In this document: one piece after another, positions 26,255 through 34,499 of the stretch
How the letters are laid out: the number at the start of each line of letters is the position of its first letter
Numbering within the stretch: position 1 is the stretch's first letter
Assembly: GCA_963774935.1 (NCBI GenBank)
Contig: CAVZGO010000003.1
Span: 496,001-560,000 of the forward strand
Direction of reading: 5' to 3'
DNA length: 64,000 bases
Origin: CAVZGO01 sp963774935
GTDB taxonomy: Bacteria > Chloroflexota > Anaerolineae > Anaerolineales > UBA4823
The notes under the pieces: model-generated
Told to the model about the DNA's origin: nothing
The model's input: only the letters and a program-made list of their open reading frames with translations
Database searches by the model: none
Translations under genes and position numbers: made by a program

Positions 26255-27604
26255 ATGTACATTCCCCATACTGATCGAGACCGGGAGGCCATGCTCAAAA
26301 CCATTGGTGTAAAAAGCCTGGAGGAATTATTCCAGGATATACCAGGAGAGCATCGATTTCCAGATCTAAATTTACCCTCAGCCCTGACTGAAATGGAAGC
26401 AGTGGCGGAATTATCCGAATTAGCAGAAGCGAACGAGTCAGTTCGTGAATTGATTTGCTTTCTCGGTGCAGGCGCTTACCACCACTATATCCCGGCAGCC
26501 AGTGACCACATTTTACGACGTGGTGAATTTTTTACTGCCTACACGCCATACCAGCCTGAAGTCTCACAGGGCACGTTGCGAGCGATGTATGACTACCAGA
26601 GCCTGATTACTGCTTTAACTGGAATGGATGTAAGCAATGCATCACACTATGATGGCGCCACTGCCGCTGCAGAAGCAGTGAGCATGGCGATTGCTCATTT
26701 TCGAGGTAAACGGACCAAAGTCGTACTCTCACCGGCTGTCCATCCGCAATACCGCCAAACGATCCGGACGTACAACCACGGCACACCGGTCATCATAACT
26801 GGCGATGAAAGTGGAGTCAACCTGCAGGCTGGTCCGAATGATTTAGTTTCGCTGGTGGATAACCAGACCGCATTGGTCATGGTTCAATACCCTGACTTTT
26901 TTGGACGAATCTATGATCTGTCTGCGCTAGCCCAGGCGGTTCATGCAGCAGGTGCACTTCTATCTGTATCGGTTAATCCATTAGCACTCGGATTGTTAAC
27001 CCCTCCTGGTGAGTTTGGGGCGGATATCGTTACGGGTGAAGGACAGCCTCTTGGCATTCCACTCTCCTATGGCGGTCCATACCTGGGCATCTTTGCCACT
27101 CGCACAGAATATGTGAGAAAAATGGCTGGACGTCTGGTCGGAGAGACCATTGACAATCGCGGTCAGCGTGCTTATGTGCTCACACTGACAGCGCGAGAAC
27201 AGCATATCAGGCGGGAGAAGGCTACCTCCAATATCTGCACCAACGTGGCGCTGATGGCCTTGGCATCGACACTATACATGAGCTTGCTTGGAAAACCCGG
27301 CTTACGCCAGGTTGCTGAGTTGTGTTATCAAAAAGCTCACTATGCAGCCAACCGCATTAGCGAATTGCCAGGTTTTTCGTTATGGTCTGATGCGCAGTTC
27401 TTCCACGAATTTGTTGTGCGCTGTCCAAAACCAGTCAGCGAAATCAATGAAGAGTTGCTGGAATATGGCATCCTTGGCGGCTATGATCTCGGACAGGACT
27501 ACCCGGATCTCAAAAACCATATGTTAATTGCCGTCACCGAGATGGTCTCTAAAGAAGAAATCGATTTACTTGCAGACTCCCTGGTGGAGGTGACCCGTGG
27601 ATGA
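26255..27604 (+). CDS. gcvPA: Glycine dehydrogenase (decarboxylating) subunit 1
   Basis: 449 residues, the N-terminal half of the split P protein. Starts MYIPHTDRDREAMLKTIGV, with FLGAGAYHHYIPA, FFTAYTPYQPEVSQGTLRAMYDYQ, TALTGMDVSNASHYDGATAAAEA, and REQHIRREKATSNICTN near the C-terminus. Pairs with subunit 2 to decarboxylate glycine and pass the aminomethyl group to GcvH. AAGGAG is about 7 bases upstream. Overlaps gcvPB by 8 bases. Confidence 0.97.
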   Translation: MYIPHTDRDREAMLKTIGVKSLEELFQDIPGEHRFPDLNLPSALTEMEAVAELSELAEANESVRELICFLGAGAYHHYIPAASDHILRRGEFFTAYTPYQPEVSQGTLRAMYDYQSLITALTGMDVSNASHYDGATAAAEAVSMAIAHFRGKRTKVVLSPAVHPQYRQTIRTYNHGTPVIITGDESGVNLQAGPNDLVSLVDNQTALVMVQYPDFFGRIYDLSALAQAVHAAGALLSVSVNPLALGLLTPPGEFGADIVTGEGQPLGIPLSYGGPYLGIFATRTEYVRKMAGRLVGETIDNRGQRAYVLTLTAREQHIRREKATSNICTNVALMALASTLYMSLLGKPGLRQVAELCYQKAHYAANRISELPGFSLWSDAQFFHEFVVRCPKPVSEINEELLEYGILGGYDLGQDYPDLKNHMLIAVTEMVSKEEIDLLADSLVEVTRG

Positions 27605-29075
27605 GCCCTTGCTTTGTGAACTATCCGTACCAGGCCGCCAAGCAGTACGTTTCCCGGCACCTGATGTGCCGCTATCACCGTTGCCTGAGTTGCTGACCCG
27701 GGCAGAATTACCGCTCCCGGAATTATCCGAGGTAGATGTCGTACGACACTTCACTCGCCTCTCTCAGCTCAACCACTGCATTGATGTCGCCATCTACCCA
27801 CTCGGTTCCTGTACGATGAAATATAACCCCAAGGTGAATGAGGATACCTGCCGCCTACCCGGATTCGCAGGTCTCCACCCCTTACAGCCTGAAATAACGA
27901 CACAAGGCGCGCTGGTTTTGATGTACGATTTACAGGAGTGGCTTAAAGAGATCGGTGGTTTTGCTGGGGTTACCTTACAGCCCGCTGCAGGTGCTCATGG
28001 CGAGTTGACCGGTGTTCTGATTATCCTCGCTTACCATGAATCGCGAGGAGACACGAAGCGGAAGAAGATTCTCATCCCAGATTCAGCCCATGGCACCAAT
28101 CCAGCCACCTCTGCAATGAGCGGCATGTATGTTGTCCAGATTCCATCGGACAGCCGTGGTAATGTTGACCTTGAAGCGTTAAAAGCGCAGTGTGATGATA
28201 CCCTCGCCGGATTGATGCTTACAAATCCAAATACCCTGGGCTTGTTTGATGAAAATGTGAAACAAGTCTGCCGCCTGGTACATGAAGCAGGCGGTCTGGT
28301 GTATGGTGACGGGGCAAACATGAACGCCCTGCTCGGTATCGTCAGGCCTGGTGACCTCGGTATTGACGTGCTTCACTACAACCTGCACAAGACTTTTTCT
28401 ACCCCGCATGGCGGAGGCGGACCTGGGTCTGGACCGGTTGGAGTAGCCGCGCACCTGGTAGACTTCCTGCCAGCACCTATTGTGTCGATCGTTGAAGAGG
28501 CAGACGATGAAAACCCGCCTCTATTTGGGTTCACAAATCCTGCAAAGACGATCGGTAGGGTGAAAGCATTCAACGGTCACTTTGGGATGATGGTGCGGGC
28601 GTATACCTACATCCGAATGAATGGACCGGATGGATTGCGCTCGGTATCAGAACATGCCGTCCTGAATGCCAACTACTTGATGGCGCAAATGAAGGATGTC
28701 TATCACTTGCCATACACTCGTACCTGCATGCACGAATTCGTGGTTGAAGGTTGTTGGGATGATGCTCCGGAGATACATGCCCTGGACGTTGCCAAGCGAA
28801 TGATGGATTATCACTTACATCCACCAACAAACTACTTCCCCCTCATCGTGCATGAGGCGTTGATGATCGAACCCACCGAAACCGAAAGCAAACAATCCTT
28901 GGATGCTTTCGTGACCGTAATGCGCAATATTGCTGACGAAGCACATAAAGAACCTGAGTTGCTAAAGAACGCACCACACATCACCCCAGTAGGTCGCTTG
29001 GACGAAGTTAAAGCGGCTAAAGAGCTTGTGTTATGCTGTGGTGTTGGTTCAATTCCAACCGGAAGTGACGCCTGA
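27597..29075 (+). CDS. gcvPB: Glycine dehydrogenase (decarboxylating) subunit 2
   Basis: 492 residues, the PLP-binding half of the split P protein. PLP lysine in HYNLHKTFSTPHGGGGPG; also CTMKYNPKVNED, AGVTLQPAAGAHGELTG, DSAHGTNPATSAM and YGDGANMNALLG. Starts at GTG 27597 with GGAGG six bases upstream, overlapping gcvPA by 8 bases in another frame (translational coupling). Followed by a terminator, so the operon has no gcvT. Confidence 0.97.
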   Translation: MDEPLLCELSVPGRQAVRFPAPDVPLSPLPELLTRAELPLPELSEVDVVRHFTRLSQLNHCIDVAIYPLGSCTMKYNPKVNEDTCRLPGFAGLHPLQPEITTQGALVLMYDLQEWLKEIGGFAGVTLQPAAGAHGELTGVLIILAYHESRGDTKRKKILIPDSAHGTNPATSAMSGMYVVQIPSDSRGNVDLEALKAQCDDTLAGLMLTNPNTLGLFDENVKQVCRLVHEAGGLVYGDGANMNALLGIVRPGDLGIDVLHYNLHKTFSTPHGGGGPGSGPVGVAAHLVDFLPAPIVSIVEEADDENPPLFGFTNPAKTIGRVKAFNGHFGMMVRAYTYIRMNGPDGLRSVSEHAVLNANYLMAQMKDVYHLPYTRTCMHEFVVEGCWDDAPEIHALDVAKRMMDYHLHPPTNYFPLIVHEALMIEPTETESKQSLDAFVTVMRNIADEAHKEPELLKNAPHITPVGRLDEVKAAKELVLCCGVGSIPTGSDA

Positions 29076-29126
29076 CCGGCTGCATCCACCAGCGCTAAAT
29101 CCATATTCTAATCTGAATCTCAACCT

Positions 29127-29165
29127 AAAAGGAGTGCGGTAAGACTGCACTCCTTTTATTTTTCA
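29127..29165 (+). terminator. Terminator of the glycine cleavage operon
   Basis: AAAAGGAGTGC (29127-29137) pairs perfectly with GCACTCCTTTT (29147-29157), 9-base loop, followed by an AT-rich T run. Confidence 0.9.
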
Positions 29166-29275
29166 ATCGGGACATCCGACGATCGGTGCCAACAGCCATT
29201 TTTACGTCTCTTTCACTTGACTGTAATTTTCGCCCCAGGGGATCATGATAAAATTACCGGCTGGTATGGTATATT

Positions 29276-31015
29276 ATGAAGCCTGAAAATTCCAATAACA
29301 ACAATTCCCCCTTCAAACTTGTTACTCCTCGAGCTACGGTCGAAATCCATCTTCCTGGTGAAGTTGTCATCAACGGGACACGGAATGCACCAGTCGGTGA
29401 TTTCTTTGATCAACTTCCCAATCGAGATAACCCACCCATTGTAGGAGCGGTAGTCAATAAAGAGCTGCGCGAGCTCACTTACCCAATCCAGATGGATTGC
29501 ACCGTCGAACCGGTCACGATGGCGAGTGCGGACGGTATGCGCATATATCGCCGGTCACTGACTTTCCTGCTGGAGACTGCTTTCAACCGGGTAAACCCCA
29601 GCGCAACTTTGACTGTTGACCATTCAGTTGCCTTTGGTGGTTATTTTTGTCAGATATCGAATCACCATGCCCTGACTCTTACAGAGCTTGCCCGCTTAGA
29701 AAAAGAGATGCGCTTGCTGGTCGAGGCTGATCTGCCTTTCCAACGGCTGATTGTCCCTCTCGAAGAAGCCGTGGAGTATTTCCGCACCCACGGAGAAGAA
29801 GACAAGGTTAGCCTGCTCTCGCATCGTAAAAAAGATTACCTGACGATGTACCAGCTATGCGAACACCGTGATTACCATCACGGATACATGGTTCCATCAA
29901 CAGGATATTTAAAGTGGTTTAAATTAACCCCGACTGGTGACGGCTTCACGCTGCGATTTCCTCGCCGTCAGGCACCAACCGAGCTCCAACCCCTGCCTGA
30001 TTACCCCAAACTCCTGGCGACATTTCGCGAATATGGAGACTGGTTGTCTCGCCTGGGTATCTCCAGCGTAGGTGCTCTCGATAATGCGATTATGAACAGC
30101 CGTATCCATGAGATCATCCTGGTATCAGAAGCGCTTCACGAGCAGCGCATCGCTGAAATTGCGCGTCAAATCACAGAGAGAAAGAATCAGGTCAGAGTCG
30201 TATTGATTGCCGGACCTACATCCTCTGGGAAAACCACCTTATCGAAACGCCTTTCTGTCCAATTACTTACGTATGGATTGACACCATTTCCATTAGAAAT
30301 GGACCATTATTTTGTCGATCGTGATCAAACACCACTGGGAGATGACGGAAAGCCGGATTTTGAAGCAATTGATGCGTTAGATCGCAACCTGCTTTCGTCG
30401 GATCTACGCCGGTTGATTAACGGCGAACGCATCCAGCTTCCCCGGTATGATTTTAAGATTGGTAAGCGGCAGTCAGGTGAAACTGTTCAATTACATCCGA
30501 ACGATCTGATTATTTTGGAAGGAATCCACGGTCTAAATCCGGAATTATTACCGGCATTACCAGAACAACAGGCTTTTCGTGTTTACGTCTCTGCCCTCAC
30601 CCAGCTAAATCTGGATCACTATAACCGTGTATCAACCACTGATACACGGTTAATTCGGAGGATTGCTCGAGATGCGAGCCAGCGTGGATATACAGCCCAA
30701 CAAACAATCCAGCGCTGGGAGTCGGTACGCCGTGGTGAGCGACGTTTCATTTACCCTTATCAGGAAAACGCAGATGCTATGTTCAATTCCGCCCTGGCAT
30801 ATGAGCTCTCCGCATTAAAGCCAATCGCTGAGCCGCTTCTTCGTCAGGTTCCTTTCGGTACAGTTGAATACATCGAAGCCAAACGACTTCTCGCCTTCCT
30901 TGAGTGGTTTTTACCAATCGAACCCGGACTCATTCCAGATAACTCCATCCTGAGAGAATTTATCGGTAATTCAATATTGCGAAATTTCTCCTTGTGGCAT
31001 AATCACCTTACCTGA
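29276..31015 (+). CDS. Nucleoside kinase with ThrRS-like N-terminal domains (Udk-like)
   Basis: 579 residues. N-terminal TGS-like domain (about 15-85) and a threonyl-tRNA-synthetase second-additional-domain-like segment (about 90-230, with HSVAFGGYFC and a Hx3-4H-rich stretch), then a uridine-kinase-like P-loop domain (about 300-560) with Walker A AGPTSSGKTTLSKRL, LEMDHYFVDRD, LPRYDFKIGKR and VILEGIHGLNP-like Walker B. The architecture is a recognised bacterial/plant family; the true substrate is usually uridine or another nucleoside. A canonical udk is also in the window at 60821. A TATGGT hexamer 5 bases before ATG hints at a leaderless transcript. Confidence 0.9.
   Translation: MKPENSNNNNSPFKLVTPRATVEIHLPGEVVINGTRNAPVGDFFDQLPNRDNPPIVGAVVNKELRELTYPIQMDCTVEPVTMASADGMRIYRRSLTFLLETAFNRVNPSATLTVDHSVAFGGYFCQISNHHALTLTELARLEKEMRLLVEADLPFQRLIVPLEEAVEYFRTHGEEDKVSLLSHRKKDYLTMYQLCEHRDYHHGYMVPSTGYLKWFKLTPTGDGFTLRFPRRQAPTELQPLPDYPKLLATFREYGDWLSRLGISSVGALDNAIMNSRIHEIILVSEALHEQRIAEIARQITERKNQVRVVLIAGPTSSGKTTLSKRLSVQLLTYGLTPFPLEMDHYFVDRDQTPLGDDGKPDFEAIDALDRNLLSSDLRRLINGERIQLPRYDFKIGKRQSGETVQLHPNDLIILEGIHGLNPELLPALPEQQAFRVYVSALTQLNLDHYNRVSTTDTRLIRRIARDASQRGYTAQQTIQRWESVRRGERRFIYPYQENADAMFNSALAYELSALKPIAEPLLRQVPFGTVEYIEAKRLLAFLEWFLPIEPGLIPDNSILREFIGNSILRNFSLWHNHLT
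30622..30652 (+). repeat. 13-bp perfect inverted repeat inside the kinase gene
   Basis: TAACCGTGTATCA (30622-30634) and its exact complement (30640-30652) with a 5-base loop, over codons for NRVSTTDTRLI, a segment typical of this kinase family. Confidence 0.6.
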
Positions 31016-31090
31016 CAATTAATTCAATGAATGGCATAATTGGGGGGCAGCAAATTTCGCTTTATTTCCACATACCTTGTCGAGGAAACC

Positions 31091-32443
31091 ATGGAATCAA
31101 ATAAAATCATGCGAACAATTCGAGTGTATAACAACCACGTACCAGGAACACTGGGAAGATTACTGCTGGCAATCGCCGATGCTGGAGGAGATGTTGGTGA
31201 AATACACACGATCCAGGATACGCATCAGGCAGTCATAAGAGATCTGGTGATCTATTGTGATGATAAAGCTCAACTAGAGCAAGTATTACATGCCATAGAT
31301 CATAATGATGGAACGAAAATTCTCGCTGTACGAGACGAGGTGCTTGAGCTGCATCAAAAAGGCAAGATTGCCATCCGTAGCCGCTATCAAATCGATAATT
31401 TATCCGTATTACGCAGGGTTTACACACCAGGTGTCGCGGAAGTCTGCATGAAGATTGCTGCGGATCCTGCTCTGGCTCGCCAGTATACTGCCATTTGTCA
31501 TTTAGTCGCCATCGTTACCGACGGCACCGCAGTCCTGGGTTTGGGCAATATCGGCCCACTCGCTGCTATGCCGGTTATGGAAGGTAAAGCAATGCTGATG
31601 GAGACTTTGGTAGGTCTTTCTGGAGTGCCAATTTTACTCAATACGCAGGATGTAGATGAAATTGTTGACACAGTCACTGCCATCTCCCCGACATTTGCTG
31701 CCATTCAGCTAGAAGATATTTCCGCTCCACGGTGCTTCGAGATTGAGCAGCGACTGCGAGACAGGCTTGATATACCGGTCATGCATGATGACCAGCATGG
31801 CACAGCCGTGGTTTCGATTGCTGCGGTAAAAAATGCATGTAAATATACAGGTAAGCAATTTACTACATCCCGAATTGGTCAGATTGGCCTGGGAGCTGCA
31901 GGATACGCGATCGCCCGAATGATCATGCACGTGACCGGCAATCCCGTCCTGGGAGCAGACCTTTCCGACACCGCTTTGAAGCGCCTGGCAGATCTTGGTG
32001 GCATCCCATCCACACTTGCAGAAATCATGGCACAAGCAGATATTGTTATTGCTACCACCGGTGTCGCAGGATTAATCAAACCAGAAATGGTGCGTAACGG
32101 TCAGATCATCCTTGCACTATCAAACCCCACACCAGAGATTGATCCTGGTGTGGCATTGAGTGCGGGAGCTGCTTTCGCAGCAGATGGAAAGTCAGTAAAC
32201 AATGTCCTTGGATTCCCGGGCATCTTTCGCGGAGCTGTGGATGCGAATGCCAGACGGATCAGCCGAGAGATGCTGCTGGCGGCATCAGAGACAATTGCCA
32301 GGCTAACCTCTCCAGGTGAGTTGGTGCCCAACCCTCTGGACAAAAAGGTTCATCGCGCTGTTGCCCGCGCCGTTGCCACCAAGGCTGTTGAGCAAGGTAT
32401 TGCTCGGGTAGATTATTTGCCATATCCGGATAGCGATGAATAA
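31091..32443 (+). CDS. NAD-dependent malic enzyme with N-terminal ACT domain
   Basis: 450 residues from ATG 31091 (GAGGAAACC upstream); an earlier GTG-type start at 31040 has no ribosome site. An ACT-like regulatory domain (about 5-85: RTIRVYNNHVPGTLGRLLLAIADAGG) precedes the malic enzyme body with VYTPGVAEVC, AIVTDGTAVLGLGNIGP, LQLEDISAPRCF-like metal site, MHDDQHGTAVV, and Rossmann QIGLGAAGYAIARM, ending PALSNPTPEIDP-like. Converts malate to pyruvate and CO2. The ACT domain suggests control by an amino acid (inference). Confidence 0.95.
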   Translation: MESNKIMRTIRVYNNHVPGTLGRLLLAIADAGGDVGEIHTIQDTHQAVIRDLVIYCDDKAQLEQVLHAIDHNDGTKILAVRDEVLELHQKGKIAIRSRYQIDNLSVLRRVYTPGVAEVCMKIAADPALARQYTAICHLVAIVTDGTAVLGLGNIGPLAAMPVMEGKAMLMETLVGLSGVPILLNTQDVDEIVDTVTAISPTFAAIQLEDISAPRCFEIEQRLRDRLDIPVMHDDQHGTAVVSIAAVKNACKYTGKQFTTSRIGQIGLGAAGYAIARMIMHVTGNPVLGADLSDTALKRLADLGGIPSTLAEIMAQADIVIATTGVAGLIKPEMVRNGQIILALSNPTPEIDPGVALSAGAAFAADGKSVNNVLGFPGIFRGAVDANARRISREMLLAASETIARLTSPGELVPNPLDKKVHRAVARAVATKAVEQGIARVDYLPYPDSDE

Positions 32444-32454
32444 TTTGCACGCAA

Positions 32455-34464
32455 ATGAAACCGTGGGTTGATTTTGGAAGCGAGATCTGCAGCCAGCTCG
32501 AGACTGCGAAAACGCGCGAATGGTTGATAACCAATAGTCTCGGAGGTTTTGCCTCAGGCACAATAGCAGGGCTGCGAACGCGGCGTTATCACAGCCTGCT
32601 GGTTGCCACCCTGACCCCTCCCGTAGATCGTATTGCCACGATCAGCCAGGTTGATGAAACCTTACGCTACGATGGTCAAATAATCGAATTATCCTGCCAC
32701 AATTTTGCCTCAGGTGCAGTTCAACCTGATGGATACAAGTATATTGAACGCTTCTACCTGGATGGTGCAATACCAACCTGGATTTACGCCTGCGCAGGTA
32801 TCCGGTTAGAAAAGAAAATATGGATGCAGCCTGAGGAAAATACAACCTACATCCAATATTCGTGCTTAAGCGCGAACCATCCCCTGGAAATCCATCTTGA
32901 CCTGTATGCCGTCCTGCGCGATATGCACGCACTAAGCCATCGCGACAAGAAAGGCATTTTTACCACCCAAATTACTCGAAGTGGGCTTACCCTCGATCCC
33001 ACCGGCATTATGCCGATTTACATCCTTTGCCCTAATGCTTCTTTTACTGCTAAAAGTAAATGGATGCGCAACCTCTATTTGCCAGCCGAAGCGAAGCATG
33101 GTGAGAATGCGATCGAAGACCAGTGCTGCATTGGTCATCTCAACAGCAATATCCATCCTGGCGAAGCGCTCACGATCGTTATCACTACAGAACCAGATGC
33201 AAATTTAGATGGTGTTTCATCACTAAGAGCACGCCAGGAATATGAGAGCAGGCTACTGGAAACAGGTAAAAGGGCATGGGAGAAAAGCTCTTTCCCTCCA
33301 GAGAGTATCCAACAGCTCCTTCTGGCAGCAGATCAGTTCATTGTGCAGCGTCCGACATCCGCAGAGCAAGCTGGTCAATCGGTCATAGCTGGCTACCCAT
33401 GGTTTACGGATTGGGGTAGAGACACAATGATCAGCCTCCCGGGACTCACTCTCGCAACCGGCCGCCCTGAAGTCTCGCGCCGGATATTACGCACCTTTGC
33501 AGCTTACCTCGACGAAGGAATGCTGCTTAATCGCTTTCCTGACTCAGGGAACCAACCAGAGTACAACACCATCGATGCGACATTATGGTACTTTGAGGCC
33601 CTGCGTGCTTACCATGCCTGTACAAACGATGATGATCTGCTCAGCGACCTTTTTCCAATTCTCATCGATATCATCGACTGGCATTTACGCGGAACCCGTT
33701 ATGGGATCCATGTTGACCCACAAGATGGACTGTTGACCGGTGGCACTCAAAGCACCCAGTTGACCTGGATGGATGTGAAGATTGATGGTTGGGCGGTTAC
33801 GCCTCGCTCCGGTAAAGCTGTTGAGATCAATGCCTTATGGTACAACGCACTGAACTGTACCATCCAATTTTGTAAACAACTTGGTAAATCCACTTATTCA
33901 CTGGAACAGGCTGCGTCAGCAGCAAAATCTGGCTTTCAACGTTTCTGGAATCCGAAGAGAAAGCACCTGTTTGACGTGCTTGATGGACCGAATGGCTCGG
34001 ATCCAACCCTACGACCAAATCAAATCATCGCTGCAGCACTACCAAATACGCCGTTAACAAATGCTCAGCTTCGGTCAGTCGTCGATGCCTGTCGTGAATC
34101 ATTGCTCACACCATTTGGACTGCGCAGCCTGGCTCCTGGAGAACCTGGTTATGTGGGACGATTTGGTGGAGACCGGCACCAAAGAGATGCAGGATACCAC
34201 ATGGGTACAACCTGGGGCTGGCTGATTGGCCCATATATTTCCGCCTACCTGAGGGTGTATGAAAACCCGGATATCGTCAAAGCATTGATTATGCCAATGC
34301 TCGACCATCTGAAGGATTTTGGACTTGGCAGCCTTGCTGAAGTCTTCGATGGAGATGCCCCTTTTGAGCCAGGCGGCTGCCCGGCTCAAGCCTGGAGCGT
34401 TGCAGAGGTGCTCCGTGTGATCGATGAGCTCAACATTGCTCAACGGACGGGGTGGAACAGGTAA
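32455..34464 (+). CDS. Glycogen debranching enzyme (amylo-alpha-1,6-glucosidase)
   Basis: 669 residues of the bacterial/archaeal GDE type: an N-terminal beta domain (about 15-290) opening with REWLITNSLGGFASGTIAGLRTRRYHSLLVA, then a GH133 (alpha/alpha)6 barrel (about 300-665) with AGYPWFTDWGRDTMISLPGL, LNRFPDSGNQPEYNTIDATLWY, LTWMDVKIDGWAVTPRSGKAVEINALWYNAL and the YHMGTTWGWLIGPY segment. Hydrolyses alpha-1,6 branch residues of glycogen. Starts 11 bases after the malic enzyme gene, probably the same transcript. Confidence 0.96.
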   Translation: MKPWVDFGSEICSQLETAKTREWLITNSLGGFASGTIAGLRTRRYHSLLVATLTPPVDRIATISQVDETLRYDGQIIELSCHNFASGAVQPDGYKYIERFYLDGAIPTWIYACAGIRLEKKIWMQPEENTTYIQYSCLSANHPLEIHLDLYAVLRDMHALSHRDKKGIFTTQITRSGLTLDPTGIMPIYILCPNASFTAKSKWMRNLYLPAEAKHGENAIEDQCCIGHLNSNIHPGEALTIVITTEPDANLDGVSSLRARQEYESRLLETGKRAWEKSSFPPESIQQLLLAADQFIVQRPTSAEQAGQSVIAGYPWFTDWGRDTMISLPGLTLATGRPEVSRRILRTFAAYLDEGMLLNRFPDSGNQPEYNTIDATLWYFEALRAYHACTNDDDLLSDLFPILIDIIDWHLRGTRYGIHVDPQDGLLTGGTQSTQLTWMDVKIDGWAVTPRSGKAVEINALWYNALNCTIQFCKQLGKSTYSLEQAASAAKSGFQRFWNPKRKHLFDVLDGPNGSDPTLRPNQIIAAALPNTPLTNAQLRSVVDACRESLLTPFGLRSLAPGEPGYVGRFGGDRHQRDAGYHMGTTWGWLIGPYISAYLRVYENPDIVKALIMPMLDHLKDFGLGSLAEVFDGDAPFEPGGCPAQAWSVAEVLRVIDELNIAQRTGWNR

Positions 34465-34499
34465 ATACTTCCCCCATTGACCAGGATCATCCTGCTGTC

